NCBI GenBank assembly: GCA_032209605.1
Contig: JASFXZ010000005.1
Location: forward strand, 16,792,860-16,856,859
Reading direction: 5' to 3'
DNA from: Mactromeris polynyma
Taxonomy: Eukaryota; Mollusca; Bivalvia; Venerida; Mactridae
DNA length: 64,000 nt
Below the pieces are notes generated by a model. It was not told the origin of the DNA and searched no databases. It saw only the letters and a program-made list of their open reading frames with translations. Below, piece by piece: positions 1 through 10,733 of this stretch. A program made the position numbers and the translations under genes. Each line of letters starts with the position of its first letter. Positions within the stretch are counted from its first letter, which is position 1.

Positions 1-380
1 GTTCCATGTAGCAACTTATTCTCTTTTTATGTATGTGGCGTTCCATGTAGCAATTTATTCTCCTTTTATGTGTGTGGCGTTCCATGTAGCAACTTATTCT
101 CGTTTTATGTTTGAGGCGTTCCATGTAGCAACTTATTCTCTTTTTATGTTTGTGGCGTTCCTTGTAGCAACTTATTCTCTTTTTATGTTTGCGCGTTCCC
201 TGTAGCAACTTATTCTCTTTTTATGTATGTGGCGTTCCCTGTAGCAACTTATTCTCTTTTAATGTTTGTGGCGTTCCATGTAGCAACTTATTCTCTTTTA
301 ATGTTTGAGGCGTTCCATGTAGCAACTTATTCTCTCTTTTATGTATGTGGCGTTCCCTGTAGCAACTTCTCTCTTTTACC
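1..380. repeat. 39-bp tandem array, about 9.7 copies
   Basis: Units begin GTTCCATGTAGCAACTTATT and start at 1, 40, 79, 118, 157, 195, 234, 273, 312 and 352, the last one incomplete. They differ by a few substitutions (ccat, ccct or cctt after gtt) and single-base indels. The unit resembles the end of the dispersed repeat at 18812-18970 and 56276-56440, so the array probably grew by expansion of that terminus. There are no unique spacers, so it is not a CRISPR. The array starts at the window edge and may continue to the left. Confidence 0.95.
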
Positions 381-2125
381 TCATAACTAAAACTTCCATC
401 AGAAACACAGGTTTTTTATAACAAACTATTTGAATGTTCTTGTTTGTTTAAGTACCTCGTTCAGAACCAAAGATGTTCTTGTTAATGCGGGGCCTGGGTA
501 CAGGTTCGCTCACTGTGCTATGCTAATTAACCTCTACATATGTTGTTGTTTTAAAAAACATTTCTGCCTGACAGGGAAAAAGGGGGTGAAGTGATCAATG
601 ATAAAGCATTTAATAAATCAGTGCCTTATTTGGATTAACAAACTTAAAATACATTATACTTTGAATCAAGATAGCTAACCGAAGAATTGGCCATTTTGAC
701 TTCCAGATCAGGATGATTTTAAATTTCCTCCGTATTATTACTTCACAAAACAAGACAAAAATAGTACTGTTAAACCGATCAAATGTCTGTTATTAATGCC
801 TTTCAGTTTCATTAACTATAGTACAGATGGCTATTTAATATTGTTTCCATTTATAAATCTCAAGTATTCAAAGACAAACCAGTAAATAGATTCTTAGTTT
901 TATTTCCCGTAAAAATCACATGTAACACATTCTATTTATGTTATACAGCTGAGATTTAGTTATTATTAGGCTGTAACATAGTTTAACATACATCATGTAA
1001 AACGTATTGCACAATAAATGTAAAAGCTTGCATAAACAACAGCATGCATGTTAACAAGACATTTGTATAAAATATATTGCCATGGCTTGATAGTGGAGAA
1101 AGTATATAATATGTAAATATAAAGCTTATCTCACAAACAATGGACGCATCTTTTTTTAATACATGCAATAATAAATCTTTGGAAACTTATTCATGAATTA
1201 CATGTTTATATATTCATTCCATGACTTCTCTGAGAATCGAAGTATTGATCTCCCAGTTGATAGTCAATGCAATGGTGTCAGTCATAAATCACACTAGACC
1301 CGACTCAAAGCTCTATCTTATGATTGGTTTTTCGTTTGATTGACCAATCGTAAGGCTGGATTCTGATACTGTTTACGACACTTAGGTTTACGCCACTTGT
1401 AACGCGTACTGTATTCACTGAGCTTATCAAGCAGTACAAGTGCATTTCTTCAGTAACCTCGGAAATCAAAACAAATTATGTTATATGAATATTATGCTTA
1501 GATATATGGAAGCAGAAAATAAAAGTTATTGTATTAACAAAACAACATTGTATTCTCGCAGTGTTAATGTATTTGGTATAATATATATAAAAAAATATCA
1601 TCACTGTCACATAATTATTTGAACAAGAACAAAAACATCATGAAATATAAATTGACATGTAGATACATGGAAAAAATCAATGGCATTTAACTCGAAATAA
1701 ACAGGCAACAGCAAATACAACAGAGCAATTGCTCATAGTTATGTACAACGTCTAAATGAACATAAACATTTACAATAACTCTAGTCGAAAATAAATGCGG
1801 AACGTCTTGAAGCAATTTGATGAGATACTGAGAAGACTGTCATTGTACAATGTACGATGCAACGTCCCAGTTTAAAATATAGATACTCAAAAATTATTAT
1901 AACAATATCACTGATAATTCACATCGAATGTTACTCTGTCATAAAATGAATAACTGATAATAATTTCAACATACTTTTCATCTTTTTTGTATAATGCATA
2001 GAATAAAATGTTCATTTCCATAAAATTGTTCTACTTCATTCACGCGGTGCTTGATCTTATCCGTTATTAGACAAACTCGGTCTGCATTTTGCATTTCGGT
2101 CCGAAAGTTAGTGCTTACTAGAAGT
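381..2125. other. intergenic, nothing recognised
   Basis: AT-rich sequence with only short chance open frames on both strands. No coding similarity, RNA gene or clear repeat boundary was recognised. Confidence 0.5.
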
Positions 2126-2129
2126 GGAA

Positions 2130-2345
2130 CACGTTGTTAACAACGTACTCAAACACAATGTGTGCTGTTTACACCATTGAAACAACATCATGCCGGAAAT
2201 TTGAGTCCATCTGCGTTTGAACTCATCAGGAATGACCGTGCGGTCGAGTTTCTCACGAAAATAACGTATTGATCAGTAGCAATAGCAGTACGTATCCCAC
2301 CCATCTTCTCAATACTAGAATCCCTTGAGCTAAAGCCCATGGGCC
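2130..2345 (+). repeat. dispersed repeat, copy 1
   Basis: This stretch matches 5305-5505 in the same orientation. Shared blocks include a run around TGTTTACACCAT, then TTTGAGTCCATCT and CCGTGCGGTCGAGTTTCTC. The two copies differ by substitutions and small indels. No coding content or TIR was recognised. Confidence 0.65.
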
Positions 2346-2399
2346 AATATCTCCTCCAGTATGCGAATATCGCCGTAGGGCACACCAGTCCCGTATGAT

Positions 2400-3270
2400 A
2401 ACCTCTGAATATTACTTAGGCTATAGGATTCATATCTGATACATGTTATTTCTGTCTATCAACATAAGTATGCAACCTAGCATTAATCCATCGATGCGTA
2501 AAATATACAATAAAATACAATTAAAGCATACACTTTAAATGATTTTATTAGCTATGAATAAGCAACTGATGATGGAGGTGGTGGTGATAATTATTTCAAT
2601 AATACATAATATAACTAATATAAAATTCCCAATCATAATTATGGAAGATGTTTTAGAAATTCAGCGAAGCAACATGGCGCGTAAATGGATTGTTTGCAAT
2701 CGCTTTCGGATATAAATATATCACGATCTGACGAAACACTACATTTTAATACACAATGTGCTAAACTTGCATGTAAAGTATATTTGTGGCATTGTATGCA
2801 GGATTAGCAAGTACATACGAGTGTAATTATAAAGATTACGCTTTTAAATTGCGAATTCGATTAATGCACCTGGAATAGGTCTTTCGCGTGACATTATTAT
2901 ACTCGTTAACAGGAGACACTAGAAGGTGTGGAATGAGAAGTATATTTATATAGCTCAGAGACCGTTTGGCATTAAAAAAAGTTTATAATATAGTTAAAAA
3001 TTGTTTCATGATTTATTTCAACGATCAGATGAGCCCATGATTCCAAACCGACAAGACCTAATACCTACGGTTACCTTAAGGACTATGTCTTTCAAAAAAA
3101 TCCATAACGGCTTCAGAATATGTAACAGAACGAACTAAATGAAATAACGAAAAGATATAGTAAACTGAATATTTATTGTAATTCCAACTGAAACAGTCAA
3201 AACTTGTAAAAATCTTACATTTGAAAAATTGAAAAGAGAATATGATATTTCTAAGTGTTTCTGCAACTTT
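2400..3270. other. intergenic, nothing recognised
   Basis: AT-rich, with no supported gene or repeat. Confidence 0.4.
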
Positions 3271-3273
3271 AAT

Positions 3274-3345
3274 TTGGTTGGCTCAGTTGTAAGAGTTAAA
3301 GAATGTCACCCCAAGGTCCGGGTTAGACTCTTGGCTTCATCAGAT
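3274..3345 (+). repeat. tRNA-derived SINE head (degenerate)
   Basis: An A-box-like TGGCTCAGTTGTAAGAG is followed about 30 bp later by a B-box-like GGGTTAGACTC. The spacing fits a tRNA-derived SINE, but the B box lacks the usual TTCGA core, so this is an old copy. Confidence 0.4.
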
Positions 3346-3489
3346 CATGTCATTGTTTGACTATTATAAACGCTCATTTTTCTCCATGTTGGGTATTTGT
3401 TAGCTGTTTGAGGAAGTGTAAGTTAGTACTTATTGATAATGAATTCCAGAAAAGTAGTAAGGTCAACTGACCGCTAAGTATGACAGACA

Positions 3490-3575
3490 ATAACGTTGAA
3501 CAATGCTCTTTTTCAACCTCAATATCAGGACCACCTTAATAACAAGCCCAAGGATGGTTTTATTATTAAGGTTTA
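3490..3575 (+). repeat. dispersed TIR-type repeat fragment
   Basis: A CTCTTTTTCAACCTCA block followed by GACCACCTTAATAA matches the same pattern at 24130-24250 and 36290-36470. The 36.3-kb copy begins with CAGTAAAACCTC, which resembles pogo/Tigger-type ends, so this may be a non-autonomous element of that class. Confidence 0.4.
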
Positions 3576-3804
3576 CTGCATACATAAATACCATTGCGTG
3601 TACTATATTCGACGTCATAGAACATAACAGAATATCACCTAGCACAATTGACTTGAAACAAACTGTAGGCAGCAAACATAACGAATGAAGCATAACTTGC
3701 GCGCAGTGATTGACCAGATCTACCGTGGACAAAACGGTTAGAGCTATTGTATGACAATCAGCCTTAATTGGGCTTTCAATAATAATTAAGTCATACATGA
3801 CATT

Positions 3805-3880
3805 GACCAGACCGGGAGTCGAACTTGGACCTCACGAGTGACATCAATGCCTTCTCATCGCTGAGCTGACCGGGTGGGCT
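3805..3880 (-). repeat. tRNA-derived SINE head
   Basis: Read on the minus strand there is an A box (GTCAGCTCAGCGATGAG) and a B box (AAGTTCGACTCCCGG), with the spacing of a tRNA. No intact acceptor stem or 3' CCA context was seen, so it is a SINE head or tRNA relic rather than a working tRNA gene. Confidence 0.55.
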
Positions 3881-5300
3881 ATATGACAATTTTCACACTG
3901 CTACTTTTAACGAAATTATTTGTACACATATTATTGTATAATTCTGAAACTAACTATTTACTTGTACGTAAGAACGATACCACTATAGCTGTCCACTCCA
4001 TGTTTGTTATAACGTTTACAGCTCATTTGGCGGAATCATTGGCCAACACACTCCTGCCTGCTATATTGTGATGGTGTCCAAACGTTGCCGTACTGGTTAA
4101 TCTCAAGCGGGGTTGATTATTTTATATACATGTACGTGATGAAAGGAATTGTTTAACATAAATATTCCATTTTTCATGAAAATACCTACAATGGCACCCA
4201 TGCAGTATCAACCTAGATAATAAAGTTTTATATGCAGTGAACTGAGAATTGTTGAATTGAACACATTTTACTTATGTTAGCTCCACTCTTCAGACAAGAA
4301 TAGCTATTTGTTTTCGTTTTTGAATATAAGATGATAAAATGTATTAATAATATGAGTTGGTGTTGAAGGAAACGTATGCCGTATATGTAAAAGTACTTTC
4401 TTTTAAAGGCTTGAACTGTTGATTTTAAAAATGACCTCAGAAATCTCCGCGAACAACTGAAATTCTACGGTATTACCGACTATAAAGTCACTAGAATGAA
4501 TTACATACGTATGCTGCAATTTAATTAAATTTCCATGATGACCTAAAAATGAAGTCAATTGATGGCTAATATATTGCATAGACTGACATAAAGAAGAAAC
4601 AACGGCATATTGCACCTTATAATTAAGAGCTGCAAATTCAAATTACATAAAGCTTAATCCTTAATTAATTATTTTGTACTTACATTTCCTTACCGTTTAA
4701 CTAAATTATCCTTAATCGACCAATGTTTGCAACCTTGGCGCAATTTGGTTAGCATTTCGTAAAGGCCTATATATTTGTTTACCAAATCTAAAAATATTAA
4801 CTTGTTTCTTGTGCTGTACTTTTTCTTACAAAGCATAGTAATGAGCACAATAGAGGCGTTATTCATATTATTGGTAACATGACATTGTTGTATGAAAACC
4901 AGATGAACATAATATTGTTTGCCTTAGCAACTGCGTCTGAAAGTAGATCGTATAGTATATTTCTAGATTTATCTAGTAAGTAGTGTTGTTAGTCATCCCC
5001 ACGGAGTATTTTACGGTGATGGAATTAAGAATACTTTCTTGGTTTTATGTTTTATGTTGTTTTAATAAGATAGATCATTATGTAACAAGTTTATCAACAT
5101 GAATGCGTGATTTCACGACTTTTGCAATAAGTAATGAAACACTATATTGAAACAGACTTTACTGTCTATATCTAATCTCAATATGCAGTTATTTTTATCC
5201 AGTCTCCTTCGCAATGATCTCCCCTTACATGTATCGGAGTGTTTCTGTAGTGTAGCGTAATTGAATAACTTGCAGTCGTTATATTTAGGCATTTTGACCC
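3881..5300. other. intergenic, nothing recognised
   Basis: Short open frames only, none with recognisable content. Confidence 0.4.
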
Positions 5301-5304
5301 GACT

Positions 5305-5505
5305 GCAAGTGCTTACTGTAACGCGTAGTAAACAACGTAGTAAACGAATCGTCGGATGTTTACACCATGTGAACAACATACTATCGGAAGTTTGAGTCCA
5401 TCTACGTTTGAACGAAAGGCCGTGCGGTCGAGTTTCTCGCGAAAATTACGTAGCAGTAGCAGAACGTTCCACACCGAACTTTTCACTGTTAGAATCCTGG
5501 TCAGG
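5305..5505 (+). repeat. dispersed repeat, copy 2
   Basis: Second copy of the 2130-2345 repeat, same orientation, sharing TTTGAGTCCATCT and GCCGTGCGGTCGAGTTTCTC. Confidence 0.65.
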
Positions 5506-5509
5506 TTTC

Positions 5510-6580
5510 ATCCAATTGTGCCTGAAATTACCTTGCAATAGTAAATGACACTGACAGACTGAATGCACAGATGGATTCCTTATTATCTTGTGCAGTTTTA
5601 GATTTCAAAATCTGTAATATATTCATGAAGTAAATTTAAATATAATTTCTGTTTTCGTGAGTTATGTGGCATTTGACATTTCTCGTCATTTGTAAACAAC
5701 CGTGGAAAATTGCGTTTGATTTAGTGGCAATGTTTTAATTTCTCACTAAATTGTTGCAAATTGTTAGATTTGTTAATAATTAATGCTCAAATGCTCCCAG
5801 AAGCAAATAAATGCATGTTGCTATTGAAAATGTATCAGATTCATGGGAACTATTTCCATCGGCATAAGGTGCTAATCTTAATTACATGTATATTCAATAC
5901 GTCACAAGATATTCAATTAGACACAATATTAATTACGCCACAATTTTAGATTTAAAGTATTTCTTCCCCTTGCTTAACAAAAGAAGTGATAGGCTAAATA
6001 GAATAATAGACAAAAGAAATTGCTCCGCCTTGCATAATTAACTTCTTCCATTCACGTCACCAACATCTTATTCATTGTATGTTTACTAATATATCTACCG
6101 TAAATAGAGGCAATACAGTTATAATCATGATGATGCCTAGTTTGGTGATGTTTTATTCGCTCTAACCACTGCTGGTTTATCGAGGGGTTATCCGTTTATA
6201 ACAAACGACTCAGTGTTAGTTTCACAAAATTCAACAGAAACTCAACTTAAACTGTATCAATTCAATTCAAATATATACCAATTAAAATATATATAACAGA
6301 TGTTTGGTTGAATAGTGAAGTTCAATGGAGTTGAAGCATGTATCTATCATACCCCAGTATTTTACTGACAGTTTCAAGGCTGTATATCGCATTACGGTTA
6401 TTATTTCTATTTGTGTTTAGATGTATGTTACATTTCCCTCTCCTCTGTGCAATTCTTTCACTTGAAATGTTATTTGTTACATTTTATATGCTCCTTTTTT
6501 TCGACCTATTGTTGCCAGTTGTCTTGATTTGTCCTGTGATGTATCAAGTGTTAATGTATGGGAATTGGATAGAACTTCTA
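5510..6580. other. intergenic; 3' part may be LINE 5' UTR
   Basis: No gene recognised. An 89-codon hydrophobic frame at 6338-6607 looks like chance coding in T-rich DNA. The last few hundred bases directly precede the LINE ORF1 start at 6582 and may be its 5' untranslated region. Confidence 0.35.
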
Positions 6581-6581
6581 A

Positions 6582-6983
6582 ATGGGCAAGAAACAAAGAC
6601 AGAATAGAAAGAAAAGTGAAGACAGTCCAAACAATGTATGTATAAGTAAGGCGGGAAAATTTGAAAATTCGCCAGAAAATGTTAATTTAAATGAAGTTTT
6701 CAATGAAATGCGTTCAGGTTTGTTTAATAATAACGACTGTGTTAATTTAAAAGAAAAAAAATGATAAAGTTGCAATGAGTGATAATAGCAAAAATGCTGA
6801 TGCAAATGTAAACTGTGACCTCTTGGTACCCCATCCACAAATACAACAACAAAGATGGATGAAAATGCTATAGAACCTTCAAAAAGTGACATAATGAACT
6901 ATCTAAAAATATAAATTCAAAGATTATAGAACTTGATAAGAGATTGAAATCATTTGAATTATTGGAAGGTAAAATAGATAAAG
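6582..6983 (+). pseudogene. LINE-A piece 1: ORF1 N-terminus
   Basis: Begins with a lysine-rich N-terminus (MGKKQRQNRKKSEDSPNN), then frame-shifted coil-like sequence ending ELLEGKIDK. This is the N-terminal part of a non-LTR retrotransposon ORF1 protein. The frame is broken near 6765 and again near 6905. It stops abruptly at 6983, where a TIR element begins. The continuation, which includes MKRLWTWVHDNQKK and then TDEKVNKIKS, lies 5 kb downstream on the same strand. I infer that one old element was split by insertion. ORF1 proteins of this kind bind the retrotransposon RNA; this copy cannot work. Confidence 0.6.
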
Positions 6984-7104
6984 GGGTAGGTGCACTTACC
7001 CCCAAAATTGGCCCTGTATCAAATTCTTTCGAAAACGTCAAGGTGATAACACTCTCCAGTACATTTTACAAAACTACATTTTTTAAATCATTATTATTGA
7101 AACT

Positions 7105-7538
7105 GTTACCATGGCAACGAAAATATATATTTACATAAATATGATAAAATGCATTTTTAAAAACAAATATTGCACAAAACTTTGTTTTTTGTACTTGATG
7201 TATAAAAGAAACAAAATGGATTATTAATTGTTTTTTTGGTTGCCATGGAAACAGTTTTGAAATAATTGAAAAAAAGCATTTCTGCAACCAATTTTAAAAG
7301 CATTTCATAATGAATCATTACAATGTTATATTTTCAAAAATAAATTACAAGTCTTTCTTCTGTAACTATATTTATTTTGGGTTTCCAAGGAAACGCAAAT
7401 ATGTATAAAGCATCTAAATACATATATGTTAGTATATGCCTTCTTCATCTTACACCAGTAAGACCTTTAAACTTATTTAATTCGCAAATTATTATGCATA
7501 ATCTTTAAATTGGACTCAAAAGTGGTTGGCATGGTAAC
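7105..7538. repeat. four X-box-like palindromes, period about 140 bp
   Basis: GTTACCATGGCAAC (7105), GTTGCCATGGAAAC (7239), GTTTCCAAGGAAAC (7381) and GTTGGCATGGTAAC (7525) are near-palindromes spaced 134, 142 and 144 bp apart. A fifth, GTTGCTATGGCAAC, is at 11903. They match the RFX-factor X-box consensus (GTTRCCATGGYAAC-like). The spacers are AT-rich and diverged, so this may be a decayed tandem repeat. Binding is inference. Confidence 0.7.
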
Positions 7539-7603
7539 TATTTTCTAGAATATGAAAGAAATAGACAAAAAAATAGCTGTTTAAAACCGTTTTTCTCGAA
7601 AAC

Positions 7604-8157
7604 TTAGGGCGAATTTGTTTTGCAAAACCTGGTTCAGGTTTGAGGTTTTAGTTTTGTTGTAGTTTGTTTGCAAAACTTAAACCAGTTAAGGTTAAGATTG
7701 GTCTGCAAACAAACAGATGGTTTAGTCGATGAAAAATGGCCCACGTGATTTTGATTGTGCAAGATAGCAGGCAGATTGGTGCGTGATAAGAAAATCATAG
7801 TTAAGAACTTTAAAACGTCTGTTTTGCAACGTAACAGAGTGGACAATTTTAAAGCCAGGTTCCCATGTAGCAAGGAAACATTTATGTTCAAACATTGCCC
7901 CACATATGAGTGGCACGGTCACCCGCCATAAAATCAGTCCACCATTTTGTTTAACTAGTATACGATTATTCGGATAAATCAAACCAGACAAACCACACTT
8001 GGATGTAGTTCGGTCAGTTTGATTAACCAGTTTAAGATTTGTTATTAACAAATACAGAAACTTGTTTTAGTTTGAAACCAGTTAGTTAAAACAAATGAAA
8101 GGTTTGACAAACCAGTTTTGGATTCAAACCGGTTTGGTACAAACAAATTCGCCCTTA
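7604..8157. mobile_element. small TIR element (MITE-like), 554 bp
   Basis: The ends are inverted: CTTAGGGCGAATTTGTTT at the left and, reversed from the right, CTAAGGGCGAATTTGTTT. The inside repeats AAACCAGTT and AAACCGGTTT motifs many times in both directions, which looks like subterminal transposase-binding repeats. There is no coding frame of note and no clean target duplication. Confidence 0.7.
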
Positions 8158-8785
8158 GTATAATACAGTTAGTCTCAGATTTATTGCGGCAAGTTTTATT
8201 TTCACGAAAAGACATTGTTTCCACAGCAATCATCACAATTAAATAAGTTATGTTAAAACATCTTTATAGTGCATAAGACAAGCTGACGCAATCCATAAAT
8301 CTTGCAAATAGTTAGGTTATATCCAGTCTAAAAAGTTGTTCAAATCAATGTGTATATAAGTCACCACAGAGTACATGTATGAAGAAGTTTTAGCTTCTCA
8401 AAAATGTTAAATAATGTCTTTAAATAGTCACTGCCCTAGACACAAAAACTGGCTTCAGGTGACAATATTCGGATTAGAATAATATTCAGCTATATAACGT
8501 AAGAGTACATGTAGTATTGATCTCAGGTAGTAAATTATACAGGTCACAAACTTCAACTGATAAAAATCTCCAACGTGAACATGTTGTTTTCAACATCTGA
8601 TGAAAAATGATGTTTGCCACTCTGTCCCACACATCCGTCCTGAAAAATGCATCGTAAAGGTACGACTTATTCACTAGCAAATCTGCAAACAACTACTATA
8701 ATAAATAATAATGGTAACAATTGTCTGAATTTGTTGAACTTAAATTGCATTCCTCATTAAATGAATCACAATACAGTACATTTTA

Positions 8786-9312
8786 TTGGCGCCGCCCATG
8801 AGGGCGGGGCCTTTAATGGAATCACGAGTTTTTTGAGACTGTAGTAGGAGCATCTATTTATAACTGAATTTATTTTTTTATTAAGGGTTAAACTGCAGTA
8901 AATATTACACGTTACTTTTTGTATTTTTATGATTTAGAAATAAAACATTTTTAATGTATTTGTATTGTCGAATAAATGTCTTTTACAAAGTTAAAACGAT
9001 ATGTTTATGATAAATACTTGCTGATAATAGGACGATTCTACATAAACAGCATGTGTGTTAGGTGTCGACGATAAAATAATAAAAACTTAATTATAAAAAA
9101 CTTCATTTTCAATTTACTTATATCAATATTAACACATTGGTACTTGTAACGTGGATATTTATGCAAGTTACGGTGTTTAAAAGGAAATACACGCCAATGA
9201 TAGTATGAAAATGGACTATTCCAAAACATTTTCCCGCCATTACGCTATTCAAAAACATTGTGCACCAGTTTTGCGGCGCCCTTAGATGCTTTGCATCAAT
9301 GCATTTCTTGTA
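8786..9312 (+). mobile_element. element Y copy 1
   Basis: Starts TTGGCGCCGCC and has GGCGCC near the right end, giving a short inverted GGCGCCGC terminus. A homologous element lies at 62464-63165 in the same orientation but in a different position within the inverted X copy. Comparison with the uninterrupted X copy at 62200-62225 shows the flank joined directly without Y. No protein is encoded. Confidence 0.7.
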
Positions 9313-9721
9313 AATAGCTTACATGGTTACATAACTGGTGATATAATACAGGGGTGTCAGTAAGACCCGGTAAATTTACCTCATCATCCAACTACTTTTC
9401 TTGTACGAGTGATTATGATTATGGGGAGTAACTCCCCAGCCCCCCGCTTACTGTTAATGATTTTCCTGCTAGTTCAAATATTAGTGACACTCCTGTAGTT
9501 TAATCTGCTTATTACAGAGATATACACTTCTTGTCAGAACAAGTTAAAAATTACAACCACACCAAAAACAACTTACCATTATATTTCCACGGGCTAAGTC
9601 TTTCACTGCTCAACTTATCTGGTCTCGAATAATTAACAGCTAAATCCTTAATATGTGGATTGAAGCTGTAAATAAATAAAAAAGTAATAGAAAATAAAAT
9701 AATTTTATTAAAAAAGGAAAA

Positions 9722-9795
9722 AAGTGGCGTCGTCTAGAATCGAACCTTGATCGCCGAGTTGTCAGTCTTCCACTCTCCATATCAAGCAACGGCCT
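9722..9795 (-). repeat. tRNA-derived SINE head
   Basis: On the minus strand AGGTTCGATTCTAG matches a B box, preceded by about 50 bp of tRNA-like sequence with a weak A box. Probably a SINE relic. Confidence 0.4.
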
Positions 9796-10637
9796 TACAC
9801 GGTATTTTTGTTTTCATTTTTAGCGCCTCACTTTCGTTTCAAACTTAGTAACATTTTGTTTCTTTCCGAGAAAACTCTGTCAACCAACCTTTTTACCATA
9901 TATTTTGTTCGAACTGCACCCTTTACCGCGTTAAATAATCAGCAGTTCAATAATTGAATGACCCAAAGAAGAGCATGCATCGTCTACACGTATACGTCTG
10001 GTCACGAAACAGACGGCTGAATAGATAACAGTTCAACTTTTACGTAATTAAAGAACTTTTTGGTGTTGACAAATAAATAAATAACTTATACTTACTTGCA
10101 AACTTAATGGAACCGAAAAATCAACACGACAACGCGTCAACAGCCCTGAACAAAACGGAAGCTCTGTTTATTATCATACGACACCGATCTGTACAAACAC
10201 CTCACAGCAGTTACTTCCCCTTACAGTTACAGTAATTCGGAAATCCTCGGTCAACTACGTCAATTGCCTCGGATGTACGTTAGGCACTACTTTTGGAAAT
10301 ACCGTTCGATGGCGGCATGAACGCTGGAGTGCTGATGAATGTAATATTTAAGCTATATGAAGACTGAAATATGTAAGTTTTTAACTAGAAATGACAACGA
10401 TAATCCATCTCTTACGTGAATTTATCGAAGTTATTGAAATTATAAATCCGTTTTACGAGAACTATTTCTTGACCGCACAAAATGTTAAGTTTTGCTACAT
10501 AGTGCTCCGCCTTACATACACTAGAGGGTGTTATCCGAGTAACGAAGTGGTACGGAAATGCCCGAGAGCTGTCGAGAATGTAATCACTGCATTCACAAGA
10601 TACCACGTGATGAAAGAAGATCACATGACATCGCAAA

Positions 10638-10733
10638 ATGGCAGAGACACCAAAGAAAGAAGTCCCTACGCCGTGTTTTATTTGTGAAAAAAATAAAAGA
10701 TTTTACAAACTTGGTGGTAAAAAACAGACATAT
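10638..10733 (+). CDS. possible first exon of an unidentified gene
   Basis: An ATG in good context (GCAAAATGGC) opens 32 codons that begin MAETPKKEVPTPCFICEKNK and end KKQTY, directly followed by a strong donor, GTAAGA. The CxxC pair suggests half of a small zinc-binding domain. The exon ends in phase 0. I found no convincing second exon, and the piece lies within a mobile segment, so it may belong to a transposon gene. Function unknown. Confidence 0.35.

Noticed and set aside
1..380. CRISPR array
   Set aside because: The 39-bp units are directly adjacent with no unique spacers, and the window is clearly eukaryotic.
6338..6607. 89-residue hydrophobic ORF
   Set aside because: T-rich DNA gives hydrophobic frames by chance; it overlaps the LINE ORF1 start and has no family resemblance.
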